Assembly (NCBI RefSeq): GCF_001854805.1
Contig: NZ_MBLO01000272.1
Location: 52,660-105,567 of the forward strand
Direction: 5' to 3'
Source of the DNA: Pseudofrankia coriaricola
GTDB taxonomy: Bacteria > Actinomycetota > Actinomycetes > Frankiales > Frankiaceae
DNA length: 52,908 nt
Below are positions 25,310 to 34,008 of the stretch, piece by piece; the stretch's first letter is position 1, and the number at the start of each line of letters is the position of its first letter. The notes under the pieces are model-generated. The model saw only the letters and a list, made by a program, of their open reading frames with translations, ran no database searches and was not told the origin of the DNA. Both the position numbers and the translations under genes were made by a program.

Positions 25310-26422
25310 GTGACTGCCCTCGTGACCGCGGACATGAACATCGGACGGCTTATCGCCACGACCGGCCCGATCGCGACTCTTTACCTGGGCATGGCGGACA
25401 ACCTCGACGACATCGAGCATGAGCGGGCGCTGCGGTGGCGTGGCCTGCGCGACCGGCTGGCCGCGGAGGGCACCGACGACGCGACACTCGCCGCGCTGGA
25501 CGAGACCGTGCACTCGGTCGGACCCACGGATGTCGCTCTCGCGGCGTTCGCGGCCGATGGCCGGGTCGTGTCGCGACAGCAGGTGTCCGAACAGCTCGGG
25601 GACCGGGGGATGTGGGCGCAGCTGCCCTGCGCTCTGCCACTGCTCGCCTACGAGCAGCGGACAGTGCCATGCGTGGTCGCGCTCGCGGACCGGACCGGAG
25701 CCGACCTACGAGTGGAGATGGACGGGTCGCGCATCTTCGCCGAGGTCGAGGGCACCGACGATGAGATCGAGCGCAACGCGCCCGGCGGCTGGTCACAGCG
25801 CCGCTACCAGGACCGCGCGGAGGACTCGTGGGCGCACAACGCGGCCCAGGTGGCGGAGGCGGTGACGCGGCTGACCGAGCAGGTCAACGCCGCGGCGGTC
25901 GCGCTGGGAGGCGACTCGCGGGCCGTCCAGCTGGTTCGGGAGCACCTCCCGCCCCGGGTCAGCCCGCTCGTCCACCAGCTGGAGCACGGCAGCCGCCATC
26001 CCAGCCGCGGCGGCCGGAAGCACGAGCAGGAGGTCCGTGACCTGGTCGGCGCGTTGGCCCAGTCGCGGACCGTCGAACTGCTGGGGCGCCTCGCCGAGGA
26101 CCGCGCGCATGGCCGCGCCGTCGAGGGCACTCCGGCGACCCTCGCCGCCCTCTCCAGATCCCAGGTGGGCACCCTCCTCGTCGTCGACGACCCGGGCGAC
26201 GACCGGGTGGCCTGGTTCGGCCCGGACCCGACCGACGTCGCCGCCGAGCCCGCGACGCTCGCGAGCCTGGTCGGCTCGCCGTCGCGCGGCCGGCTCGCCG
26301 ACGTGGCCGTGCGCGCCGCGCTCGGTACGGGCGCCACCGTGCACGTCCTGTCGCCGGACCTCTCGGACGGGCCCACCGACGGGCTCGCCGGCCTGCTCCG
26401 CTACCCGCGGGTAGACGGATAG
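25310..26422 (+). CDS. baeRF-family protein (Rv2629/Balon-like; eRF1/Vms1 fold)
   Basis: 370 residues. The GTG start follows GAGGAGG with a 5-base spacer. The sequence follows the actinobacterial Rv2629 group: an N-terminal domain (to about 145), the loop GGWSQRRYQ (about residues 159-167), a middle helix EDSWAHNAAQVAEAVTRL, and a C-terminal L7Ae-like part (TLLVVDDP, ATVHVLSPD). GGWSQ sits where eRF1 has GGQ and Vms1 has GSxQ. Related mycobacterial and Psychrobacter proteins (Balon) bind the ribosomal A site during stress hibernation. I infer ribosome hibernation or rescue; peptidyl-tRNA hydrolysis is possible but not shown. Confidence 0.8.
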   Translation: MTALVTADMNIGRLIATTGPIATLYLGMADNLDDIEHERALRWRGLRDRLAAEGTDDATLAALDETVHSVGPTDVALAAFAADGRVVSRQQVSEQLGDRGMWAQLPCALPLLAYEQRTVPCVVALADRTGADLRVEMDGSRIFAEVEGTDDEIERNAPGGWSQRRYQDRAEDSWAHNAAQVAEAVTRLTEQVNAAAVALGGDSRAVQLVREHLPPRVSPLVHQLEHGSRHPSRGGRKHEQEVRDLVGALAQSRTVELLGRLAEDRAHGRAVEGTPATLAALSRSQVGTLLVVDDPGDDRVAWFGPDPTDVAAEPATLASLVGSPSRGRLADVAVRAALGTGATVHVLSPDLSDGPTDGLAGLLRYPRVDG

Positions 26423-26556
26423 CGCCCCGCCCGGGCTGGCCTCCGGGCGGGCGATCGACGCCTTCGGGCTGGCGCCTTCGGGCTGGCCGAGGCCCGAGGC
26501 GGCAGCTCGGCCCACCCGACGACACACATCCCTCGACACCGAGGAGGTGGCCCGCA

Positions 26557-27255
26557 ATGACCTTTTCCGACCGAGCGAAGGCCGGCCAGCGGCTGGCGCG
26601 CCAGCCGGGGGTGGAGGTCGAGATTCCCGCCGGCACGGCGCGTCTGGGCGGCCAGCTCACTGTTCCCGAAGGAGCCGAAGCCGTGGTCGTGTTCGCGCAC
26701 GGCAGCGGCAGCAGCCGGCACAGCCCGCGCAACCGGTACGTCTCCGACATGCTCACCGACGCGGGGCTCGCCACGCTGCTGTTCGACCTGCTCACCTCCG
26801 CCGAGGAGGACGAACGAGCGAACGTGTTCGACATCGACCTGCTCGGCCGCCGGCTCGTCGAGGTGACCGGCTGGCTTCGGGGCGAGCTGGGCACCTTCTG
26901 CCCCGCCGTCGGCTACTTCGGGGCGAGCACCGGCGCCGCCGCCGCGCTGTGGGCGGCGGCCGAGCTTGGTTCCGTCATCGGTGCCGTCGTCTCCCGGGGT
27001 GGGCGGCCCGATCTCGCCGCGTCGCGGCTACCCAGGGTGGCTGCCCCTGCCCTGCTCATCGTCGGGGGCGACGACGAGGCGGTCCTCGAGCTCAACAACC
27101 GCGCGGCGCAGCTGCTGCGGCACGAGGCAGAGGTCGTGGTCGTCCCGGGAGCGACCCATCTGTTCGAGGAGCCGGGTGCCCTGGAGTCCGTCGCCGCGCT
27201 CGCGCGCGACTGGTTCACCCGCCACCTCACCCCGGTCGGCGCCCGCCGCCACTGA
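26557..27255 (+). CDS. Alpha/beta hydrolase, dienelactone-hydrolase family
   Basis: 232 residues. The ATG follows GAGGAGG. The oxyanion segment is VVVFAHGSGSSRHSPRN, the nucleophile elbow is GYFGASTGAAAAL (Ser in G-A-S-T-G), the acid is in IVGGDDEAVL and the His is in VPGATHLFEEPGAL, so the triad is complete. This subfamily is often fused to or next to phosphoribosyltransferase domains, which is not the case here. The substrate is unknown. A good hairpin follows the stop. Confidence 0.88.
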   Translation: MTFSDRAKAGQRLARQPGVEVEIPAGTARLGGQLTVPEGAEAVVVFAHGSGSSRHSPRNRYVSDMLTDAGLATLLFDLLTSAEEDERANVFDIDLLGRRLVEVTGWLRGELGTFCPAVGYFGASTGAAAALWAAAELGSVIGAVVSRGGRPDLAASRLPRVAAPALLIVGGDDEAVLELNNRAAQLLRHEAEVVVVPGATHLFEEPGALESVAALARDWFTRHLTPVGARRH

Positions 27256-27257
27256 GC

Positions 27258-27278
27258 GGCGCGAGCGCGCCTCGCGCC
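27258..27278. terminator. Hairpin terminator after the hydrolase
   Basis: GGCGCGAG (27258-27265) pairs with CTCGCGCC (27271-27278) over a 5-base loop, three bases after the hydrolase stop. Confidence 0.6.
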
Positions 27279-27306
27279 TCGCGCGCCACCGCGCAGAGCC
27301 GCGACC

Positions 27307-27621
27307 TCAGTAGGCCTCGACGCGGCGGTTCGGGACCGCGAGCGCGGCGATCGCGGCCAGGACGCCGGCGGCGGCGCAGATGCCGAACAGCGGGTGATAG
27401 CCGAGATGCTGGGCGATCAGGCCGGCGAGCGGCAGGCCGACCGCGGCGCCGACGCCCATCATCGCGCTGATCGTGGCGATCCCCGCTCCCACCCGCTCCC
27501 ACGGCAGCAGCACGGCCAGCAGGCTGATCCCCAGCGGGATGTTGTCCGTGACGGCGTCGATCAGTGCGCCGACGACCAGCGTGCCCAGCGCGACCAGCAG
27601 CAGGCGGAAGATCCACCTCCG
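27307..27621 (-). pseudogene. 5'-truncated MFS transporter remnant
   Basis: The minus strand encodes about 105 residues that look like the last three membrane segments of a major-facilitator transporter (WIFRLLLVALGTLVVGALI, LGISLLAVLLPWERVGAGIA, SAMMGVGAAVGLPLAGLIAQ, and LFGICAAAGVLAAIAALAVP) and end in PNRRVEAY plus stop. A complete transporter would be about 400-450 residues. The frame has no ATG or GTG before GTG 27513, and a stop lies about 80 bases above 27621. The rest is absent and the PAP2 gene begins where the body should be, so this looks like a deletion relic. Confidence 0.65.
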
Positions 27622-27782
27622 GTTATGGTCCAGAGCGACACGAAGATGCGACGTCGCGTCGATTCGACGGAGGGAACGAACAAGCCGGAGGCAAGGAAAA
27701 AGTCAGGAACAAGGTAGTAGGCATGGGGAGCTGGCGGTGCGCGTGGCCGCATGTCCCCTCGGGCGCCGCATCCGGGGGCCAG

Positions 27783-28688
27783 ATGATGCCCGAGCCGACG
27801 CGGGAGGAGTGGTCAGCGAGTGAGCCGCTCAGCCTGGTCTCCGGCGGGCTGCTCGCCGTGATCCTCCTCGCCCTCGTCTACCGGGCCGCCCGCCGGTCGG
27901 AGCGGCTGCGTGGCTGGGCGGCCCGCCACCTGAGCTGGGTGCTCCGGCCCGGTCGCGCGCTGGTCGTCTCCCTGCTGGTTCTCGCCGCCAGCGGATGGAT
28001 CTTCGGCGGTCTCGTCGAGGACGTGGAGGAGGGCCGCGGCGTGATCAGTGCCGATGCCCGCCTGCAGCGGGACGTCATCGGCCAGCGCGCCGGCTGGCTC
28101 ACGCCGCTCGCCCGCACCGTCACCAACCTGGGCGCCGCGCCGGTCGTCTACGGGGTGGTGGCCGCCCTCGGCGCGGCGCTGTGGTGGCGGACCCGGCAGT
28201 GGGTGCTGCCCGTCGGCGCGATCGCGCTGCTCTGGGCGGGCCAGACGGTGCGGGTGGCGATCAACCAGGTGATCGCCCGCCCACGGCCACCACAGGCGCT
28301 GTGGCTCGTCCACCCTGGTGGTTACGCCTTCCCGTCCGGCCACACCACGATGGCGACGATCGGCTATGGCCTGGCGGCCGTCCTCCTGCTGCGACTGCTG
28401 TCCGGCGGCCGGATCGCCGTCGCGGTCGTCAGCGCCGGGGCGGCGGTCCTCGCCGTCGCGGTCGGGCTGTCCCGTGTCTACCTGGGCGTCCACTGGCCCA
28501 GCGACGTCGCCGGCGGCTGGTCCCTCGGCGTCGCCTGGCTGGCGCTGGCCGCGAGCATCGTGTGCCTCTATCGGCGACGACCCACCAAACCACCGCCCCC
28601 ACCTGCACCCGCACCCGCAGCGCCACCGGCACCGGCACCGGCACCGGCCGACCCTGGTCCGCCCAGCACGACAGCGCAGACCGAGTGA
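27783..28688 (+). CDS. PAP2-family membrane phosphatase
   Basis: About 301 residues; ATG at 27783 or 27724 are both possible starts (27783 has GGGGGCC upstream). Five to six membrane segments are visible. The three phosphatase motifs are present as NQVIARPRP, FPSGHTTMA and SRVYLGVHWPSD. In the first, Asn stands where the family normally has the Lys of K-x6-RP; the PSGH His and the HxxxD pair are intact. The C-terminus is a low-complexity Pro/Ala tail made by repeats of CACCGG. The likely role is dephosphorylating a lipid phosphate or pyrophosphate such as undecaprenyl-PP; substrate and activity are uncertain. Confidence 0.88.
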   Translation: MMPEPTREEWSASEPLSLVSGGLLAVILLALVYRAARRSERLRGWAARHLSWVLRPGRALVVSLLVLAASGWIFGGLVEDVEEGRGVISADARLQRDVIGQRAGWLTPLARTVTNLGAAPVVYGVVAALGAALWWRTRQWVLPVGAIALLWAGQTVRVAINQVIARPRPPQALWLVHPGGYAFPSGHTTMATIGYGLAAVLLLRLLSGGRIAVAVVSAGAAVLAVAVGLSRVYLGVHWPSDVAGGWSLGVAWLALAASIVCLYRRRPTKPPPPPAPAPAAPPAPAPAPADPGPPSTTAQTE

Positions 28689-28744
28689 CGTCGACCACCG
28701 GCGCGCGGCGCGGTTCGCCGGTGGGTCGATATGCTCGGCCGGCC

Positions 28745-29587
28745 ATGCCGGAAGGTCACACCACCCACAGGCTCGCCGCGGTCCACCGGGACATGTTCCG
28801 TGGCCGGCCGGTCGCGGCGACGAGCCCGCAGGGACGGTTCGCCGACGGAGCGCGCCGGGTAGACGGGCGGGTCCTCGACGAGGCCGAGGCACACGGGAAG
28901 CACCTGCTGCTGCGGTTCGACGACGACCAGGTCCTGCACGTGCACCTCGGCATCTACGGCAAGTACGCCCTCGGCCCACCGCCGGCTCCGGCGCCGACGG
29001 GAGCCGTCCGGCTGCGGCTCGCCAGCAGCGCCGGCTACGCCGACCTGCGCGGCCCGAACGCGTGCGAGCTGCTGGGGCCGGGCGAGGTGAAGGCTCTGCG
29101 CGACCGGCTCGGGCCCGACCCGCTGCGCGCCGACGCCGACCCGGAGGCCGCCTGGCGCAAGATCAGTCGCAGCCGCACGTCGATGGCCGTTCTCCTCATG
29201 GACCAGACCGTGGTCGCGGGGCCGGGCAACATCTACCGGGCCGAGGTGCTCTTCCGTGCCGGCATCGACCCGTCGCTGCCGGGCAGGGAAACGGCCCGCG
29301 GCCAGTGGGACGCCGTCTGGGCCGACCTGGTCGCACTCATGGCCGACGGCGTCCGGACCGGCCGGATCGACACGGTCCGGCCCGAGCACACCCCGGAGGC
29401 GATGGGCCGCCCGCCCCGCGTCGACGACCACGGCGGCGAGGTCTACGTCTACCGCCGCGCCGGCCAGCCCTGCCTCGTCTGCTCGACCGAGGTCATGACC
29501 AGGCAGCTGGCCGCCCGCAACCTCTTCTGGTGCCCCACCTGCCAAGGGCCGCGGGCGCTGGACGCGCCGCTTGCCGTCGGACGCTAG
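28745..29587 (+). CDS. Fpg/Nei-family DNA glycosylase
   Basis: 280 residues. It begins MPEGHTTHRLA: after Met removal Pro1 is the catalytic amine and Glu2 the acid, both required. The helix-two-turn-helix region includes VVAGPGNIYRAEVLFRAGIDP, and the C-terminal zinc finger is CLVC...CPTC (four Cys). The PEGHTTHRLA start and finger spacing resemble the actinobacterial Nei2 type rather than Fpg, so oxidised pyrimidines or hydantoin lesions are the expected substrates. It starts 56 bases after the PAP2 gene and could be read from the same transcript. Confidence 0.92.
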   Translation: MPEGHTTHRLAAVHRDMFRGRPVAATSPQGRFADGARRVDGRVLDEAEAHGKHLLLRFDDDQVLHVHLGIYGKYALGPPPAPAPTGAVRLRLASSAGYADLRGPNACELLGPGEVKALRDRLGPDPLRADADPEAAWRKISRSRTSMAVLLMDQTVVAGPGNIYRAEVLFRAGIDPSLPGRETARGQWDAVWADLVALMADGVRTGRIDTVRPEHTPEAMGRPPRVDDHGGEVYVYRRAGQPCLVCSTEVMTRQLAARNLFWCPTCQGPRALDAPLAVGR

Positions 29588-29622
29588 GCGTCCTCCCCGC
29601 GTGGTGCCCGATACAGGTGTAT

Positions 29623-29687
29623 GGCCGTGGCGGGTGTGGTGCTGGGTCGGGATGTGGCTGGGTTGGCGCTGCGCTTATGGCGCCGTC
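29623..29687. repeat. Dispersed repeat family, copy B
   Basis: 65 bases beginning GGCCGTGGCGGGTGTGGTG. It aligns with copy C (29824-29889) with one or two gaps at roughly 85% identity, including an identical first 24 bases. The two copies are 201 bases apart and both end in GGCGCCGTC. Confidence 0.75.
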
Positions 29688-29691
29688 ACCC

Positions 29692-29763
29692 GGGGTTCCT
29701 GCCGGATTGGCGGAGCTTGCGGACGGGGTCCCTGCCGGATCGGCGAAGCCGATCTGGGAGGTC
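29692..29763. repeat. Dispersed repeat, copy E2, with internal duplication
   Basis: Two related units in tandem (29692-29723 and about 29725-29763) that both start GGGGT(T/C)CCTGCCGGAT. The first matches 3410-3441 at 31 of 32 bases; the second ends GATCTGGGAGGTC as in E1. It lies between repeat copies B and C. Confidence 0.75.
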
Positions 29764-29823
29764 GTGATCTGGTAGGTCCGTGTGGTTGCGTATCACCTGG
29801 GGCTGATGGCGCTCCAGGCCACC

Positions 29824-29889
29824 GGCCGTGGCGGGTGTGGTGCTGGGCCAAGGACGTGGCTGAGTTGGCACCGCGCTAGAGGCGCCGTC
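29824..29889. repeat. Dispersed repeat family, copy C
   Basis: 66 bases starting GGCCGTGGCGGGTGTGGTG. Its right half (29856-29891) also matches copy A at 9932-9966. No gene is seen in the 29588-30089 interval; it holds only these repeats and, near its end, the upstream region of the glycosyltransferase gene. Confidence 0.75.
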
Positions 29890-30089
29890 GCTTTCTGTGG
29901 CTGGTTTGCGCGTGTTGGTCGCCAGGTCGTTGATCGCCAGGCCGGCGTGATCACACCTCGCGGGCGGCCTCTGCGCGGGATGACCAGGATGTCATGGTTG
30001 GGTTGTCCGGATACCTCGCGACAGCGTCGTCGCCTCCGGTTGGCGGGCGCCGCCCCGCCCCGGCCTCGGATATCGCGGTGGGAGCCACG

Positions 30090-31454
30090 GTGACGCTCAC
30101 GGTGTTGTTCATGCCCGAGTCGGCCTACGGTCCGACCAACCAGTGCGTCGGGCTGGGGAAGGTGCTCCTGGACCGCGGGCACACGGTCGTGTTCGCCGCG
30201 GAGCGGTCCTGGGAGGGCAAGCTCGCGCCGTTCGGGTTCGTCGAGGCACTCGTCGACCTCGCGCCGCCGGACCCGGACGCGGCGGATGCCGCCGCCGGTC
30301 AGTTCTGGATCGACTTCATCAACGAGACCGCGCCGGAGTTCCGCAAGCCGACGATCGAGCAGCTCGCGACCTTCATCCAGCCCACCTACCAGGCGCTCAT
30401 CGACGGGGCGAAGTACTGCGAGGCACAGCTGGCGGCGATCATCGCCGAGCACCGACCGGACGTGCTGGTCGAGGACAACGTCGTCGCCTTCCCGGCGCTG
30501 ACCACCGCGGCCGGCGCCTTCGTCCGCATCGTCTCCTGCAACCCGCTCGAGGTCCGCGGCCCCGACGTCGCGCCGCTCTTCTCCGGATATCCCGAGAGCG
30601 ACCGGTTGGGGTGGGCGGAGTACCTCGTCGAGCTCGACCGGACACACCGGGAGACGCGAGCGGACTTCGACGCGTGGGTGCGGGCCCAGGGTGCCGCCCC
30701 GCTGCCGCCCGGCGACTTCATCCACACCTCGGCGCACGCGAATCTCTACGTGTACCCGGAGGAGCTCGATTACACGGATGCCCGGCCACTCGACGCGACC
30801 TGGCACCGACTGGACTCCAGCGTCCGGGAGACCGACGACCAGTACGACCTGCCGGCGGAGTTCGCCTCCCGCGACGCCGACGCGGCGCTCATCTACCTCT
30901 CGCTGGGCTCGCTGGGCAGCGCCGACATCGGGCTGATGCGGCGGCTCATCGACGTGCTGGGCACGACCCAGCACAAGGTGATCGTCAGCCTGGGGCCACG
31001 CGCCGAGGAGCTGGCGCTCGCGCCGAACATGGTGGGCGCGTCGATGCTGCCCCAGACAAAGGTCATCCCCCAGGTCGACCTGGTGATCACGCATGGCGGC
31101 AACAACACGACGACCGAGTGCATGCACTTCGGCAAGCCGATGATCCTGCTGCCGCTGTTCTGGGACCAGTACGACAACGCCCAGCGCGTCCACGAGCGGG
31201 GCTACGGCATCCGCCTGCCGACCTACGGGTTCGCCGACGGCGAGCTGCTGGCCGCGGTCGAGCAGCTGTTCGCCGACGGCGACCTGCGCGCGCGGGCGGC
31301 CGCGGCCGGCAAGGCGATCCGGGGCCGGGACGGCCTGCGCAAGGGTGCCGACGTCATCGAGCGGGTCGGACTGGCCCATGTCTCGGGCGGAACCGCCTCC
31401 CTCGGGGACCGGTTGACGTCGACTCCCGGGGACCCCCGCGGCGACGATGCCTGA
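30090..31454 (+). CDS. GT1/UGT-type glycosyltransferase
   Basis: 454 residues from the GTG at 30090, which follows GGGAG with a 5-base spacer; longer in-frame extensions run into the repeat region and look unreal. The N-terminus MTLTVLFMPESAYGPTNQCVGLGKVLLDRGHTVVFAAE is the acceptor-binding Rossmann start, and the C-terminal donor site is THGGNNTTTECMHFGKPMILLPLFWDQYDNAQR, the UGT signature. The MGT (macrolide) or sterol glycosyltransferase-like type is likely. The aglycone and sugar cannot be inferred. A kinase gene follows 40 bases downstream, probably in the same operon. Confidence 0.88.
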   Translation: MTLTVLFMPESAYGPTNQCVGLGKVLLDRGHTVVFAAERSWEGKLAPFGFVEALVDLAPPDPDAADAAAGQFWIDFINETAPEFRKPTIEQLATFIQPTYQALIDGAKYCEAQLAAIIAEHRPDVLVEDNVVAFPALTTAAGAFVRIVSCNPLEVRGPDVAPLFSGYPESDRLGWAEYLVELDRTHRETRADFDAWVRAQGAAPLPPGDFIHTSAHANLYVYPEELDYTDARPLDATWHRLDSSVRETDDQYDLPAEFASRDADAALIYLSLGSLGSADIGLMRRLIDVLGTTQHKVIVSLGPRAEELALAPNMVGASMLPQTKVIPQVDLVITHGGNNTTTECMHFGKPMILLPLFWDQYDNAQRVHERGYGIRLPTYGFADGELLAAVEQLFADGDLRARAAAAGKAIRGRDGLRKGADVIERVGLAHVSGGTASLGDRLTSTPGDPRGDDA

Positions 31455-31494
31455 CGCCCCGCGCGGCCCGAGACCCGTGGCGGCGGGGTAGCCC

Positions 31495-32610
31495 GTGGAC
31501 GGCTTCCCGGTCGTCGTCGAGGAAGTGGACGGTGTCTGGCGGTCGAGGCCGACCGGCCCCGGCGCGGGAGTCGCGCTGCTGGAGCTGCTGGCCGGGCCCG
31601 ACGACCCGCCGGACGGGTTCCGGCTGACCCGGGGCGTTCGCCGGCCTGTCGGGCCGAGCGAGCGGCGGATCGCGGCCGACCAGACGAACGAGTCCTGGGT
31701 GGTCGGCGAGGCCGCGGTGGTCAAGTGGACGACCGAGCCGCTGGTCGGCCCGCACCCCGACCGGCTGCGCCGGCTCGCCGCCGCCCGCTTCGACCGGATG
31801 CCGGCGTTGTGGGGCCTCGTCGAGTGGCGCACGCCAGACGGCCACTGGGTGCCGGTCGCGACCGCCGTCGACGTCGTGCGCGGCGCGGAGGACGGCTGGA
31901 CCTGGTGCGTCGAGGAGGCCCGTGCCGCGCTCGGCGTCGCCGAGCACCCGACACGCCCGTTCGCGGCTGAGCTCGGCGGCCTGACGGCGGCGATGCATCT
32001 GGCGCTGGCCGGCTCCCCCGCGCAGCGCGCGTCGGCGACGTATGCCGCCGACGCCCTCGCCGACGCCCGGCGGCTGCTGGCCCGGGTGAGCTCACCGTCG
32101 CTGGACGCCCACCGCGCGGCGATGGCCGAGGCACTGGACCCGCTCGGCGACGCGGCCGGGACGCCGCTCGTCGCCGTCCACGGCGACTTCCACGTCGGCC
32201 AGCTGCTGCGCGCGCCGGAGGGCGGACCGCTGTTCGTCATCGACTTCGACGGCAACCCCACTCTGGGCCCACGGCAACGGGCCGCCCGGCACCCGGCCGC
32301 GCTCGATGTCGCGGGCATGCTGATGTCGCTGGAGAACGTCGGGCATGTGGTCCGCCGCTACGCTCCCGACGTGCGTGACGACGCCGCGGCGGCCTGGACC
32401 GCCACCGTCCAGGGCGAGTTCCTCGACGCGTACCGCGCCGGGCTCGCCGCCGCCGGCCGCGGCGAGCTGCTCGACGAGTCGCTGCTGACGGCCTACGGCG
32501 CCCAGCAGCTGTGCCGCGAGCTCGCGTACGCCGAGTCCCACCTGCCCCACTGGCGGTACGTGCCGGAGGGCGCGCTGCGGCGCCGTTTCGGGCCGGGCCA
32601 GGCGGCGTGA
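31495..32610 (+). CDS. APH/maltokinase-like phosphotransferase
   Basis: 371 residues. The catalytic segment VHGDFHVGQLLRAP (about residues 225-238) carries Asp of the HGD motif, and FVIDFDGNP holds the metal-binding Asp, both typical of the aminoglycoside phosphotransferase superfamily. The N-terminal half (DQTNESWVVGEAAVVKW) resembles the maltokinase cap, in which the Lys would contact ATP. A small-molecule or sugar kinase is likely; a glycan role fits the glycosyltransferase upstream. Antibiotic resistance is possible but has no support in the sequence. Confidence 0.82.
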   Translation: MDGFPVVVEEVDGVWRSRPTGPGAGVALLELLAGPDDPPDGFRLTRGVRRPVGPSERRIAADQTNESWVVGEAAVVKWTTEPLVGPHPDRLRRLAAARFDRMPALWGLVEWRTPDGHWVPVATAVDVVRGAEDGWTWCVEEARAALGVAEHPTRPFAAELGGLTAAMHLALAGSPAQRASATYAADALADARRLLARVSSPSLDAHRAAMAEALDPLGDAAGTPLVAVHGDFHVGQLLRAPEGGPLFVIDFDGNPTLGPRQRAARHPAALDVAGMLMSLENVGHVVRRYAPDVRDDAAAAWTATVQGEFLDAYRAGLAAAGRGELLDESLLTAYGAQQLCRELAYAESHLPHWRYVPEGALRRRFGPGQAA

Positions 32611-32724
32611 ACACCGAGCTTGTTCCGCGCCAACGCGAGTTTCCGTCGTGCGACTCTTTGGACTAGTGGCGCACGCGGGGGCGCCGTCTGGGCCTCGTCG
32701 CTCGGTGCCGGTTGAGCACTCAGG

Positions 32725-33771
32725 TCAGCCGCAGTGGGACCAGTCGCTGCCCCAGGAGACGCTGCCGAGGCTGCCGCCCCACTTCACGCAGATCGCCTTC
32801 GCGGACACCTTGGTCGGACCGGCGTAGTACTGGTAGGAGCCCGAGTCGGTCACCTTCGACGAGCCGTTCTGCGCCTGTACCCATGCCGACATCGACTGGG
32901 CCGTGCCCACGCCGGCGCCGGCCTTTAGCGTCACCACACAGTTGTTGCTGCCGTTGTACATCAACACGATCTTCGCCGTCGTGGAGCCGCTGGTCAGGGT
33001 GTGGCTGTCGATCTCGGAGTAGCCGGAACCGCACACCTGGGCGGCGGTGTAAGGGTTCTTCGTCGCGGTGCTGGATCCGGAGGGAGCCGGCGCGGTGGTG
33101 CGGGCCGCGGTGGTGCCGGGACTGGAGCCGGTCGAGCCGGAACCGGATCCGGTGCCCGTGCCCGACGTGGCGCCGGACGAGCCAGCACCCGAGCCCGACC
33201 CTGAACCCGACCCGGGTTCCGTGCCGACATCCGCGCTCGTACCACCGGCGACGGGGTCCGCCGCCCCGATGCCCTGCCCGGCGGGCCCCGGTTCGCCCGC
33301 CCCCTGGGCGGCCCCGCCGGCGGCCGAGCGCGCGCGGTCGTCCGACTTCCCGGATTTCGGTACCGAGGACCCGTCGGGGCCGGTTGCCGCCCCGTCCTTG
33401 CCACGGCCGTGCGGGCCGCCTCCGGCCGGGCCGGCTTGTGCCTCGCGGCCCGAGCCCCAGGGCGCCCACGCCAGCACCGAGATCCCAACGATCAGCACCA
33501 CCACGCAGGCGGCGCCGGCGAGCACGTTGCGGCGCCGGTTCCGGCTAGGCGCGCGGCGCCTCGACCTCGCGGGCCCCGTCGGCCCTGCCGCCTCCGTCGA
33601 CCGTATCGGTTCGGGTGGCCTCACCGGTTCTGGCTGTCCGACGGGTTCGGGCAGGACCATCGACGCCGGCAGCGGCCCGGTTGGCGCGTCGTGAATCGGG
33701 TCCAGAACGCCGGCCGCCCCAGTGCCCGGATCCGTCACCGCCATTGCCACAGAAGCGGCTGGTTCCGTCAC
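32725..33771 (-). CDS. Membrane-anchored secreted protein with Cys-containing C-terminal domain (SapA-like)
   Basis: Up to 348 residues. A cytoplasmic stretch rich in Pro and Glu (about 1-80) ends in RRR, followed by one membrane segment (about 84-105, VLAGAACVVVLIVGISVLAW). Then comes a long Gly/Ser/Thr linker (106-235) and a folded C-terminal domain of about 110 residues starting TAAQVCGSGYSEIDSHTL and ending WGSDWSHCG, with four Cys. That domain is like the one in Streptomyces spore-associated protein A and the external tails of some Ser/Thr kinases. No catalytic domain is present. The GTG start has no clear ribosome binding site. Function unknown. Confidence 0.8.
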   Translation of the reverse strand: MTEPAASVAMAVTDPGTGAAGVLDPIHDAPTGPLPASMVLPEPVGQPEPVRPPEPIRSTEAAGPTGPARSRRRAPSRNRRRNVLAGAACVVVLIVGISVLAWAPWGSGREAQAGPAGGGPHGRGKDGAATGPDGSSVPKSGKSDDRARSAAGGAAQGAGEPGPAGQGIGAADPVAGGTSADVGTEPGSGSGSGSGAGSSGATSGTGTGSGSGSTGSSPGTTAARTTAPAPSGSSTATKNPYTAAQVCGSGYSEIDSHTLTSGSTTAKIVLMYNGSNNCVVTLKAGAGVGTAQSMSAWVQAQNGSSKVTDSGSYQYYAGPTKVSAKAICVKWGGSLGSVSWGSDWSHCG

Positions 33772-34008
33772 ACCCGGATCTGCTGGGGCTGGCGCGGCGC
33801 CACCTGGGGTGTCCGTCTCATCGCCTCCGCTCCGCGAGTGGGGTGGAGGTGCGGGCTACCCGCGCCAGGGCTCAGCGCGCAGCCAGTCGACCACCACTTT
33901 TCTCACCTTATCTTCCAGTAACAGTCGACATGCGACCGCCCGGAGCTGGCGCTCTCACCCTTGGGGATCGGCCTACTACCGAAAGTCATGGACTCCGGGT
34001 GGGGATGT

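Noticed and set aside
29793-32318. 841-codon minus-strand ORF covering the glycosyltransferase
   Set aside because: The plus strand carries an unmistakable UGT signature and a kinase motif, so this is a shadow.
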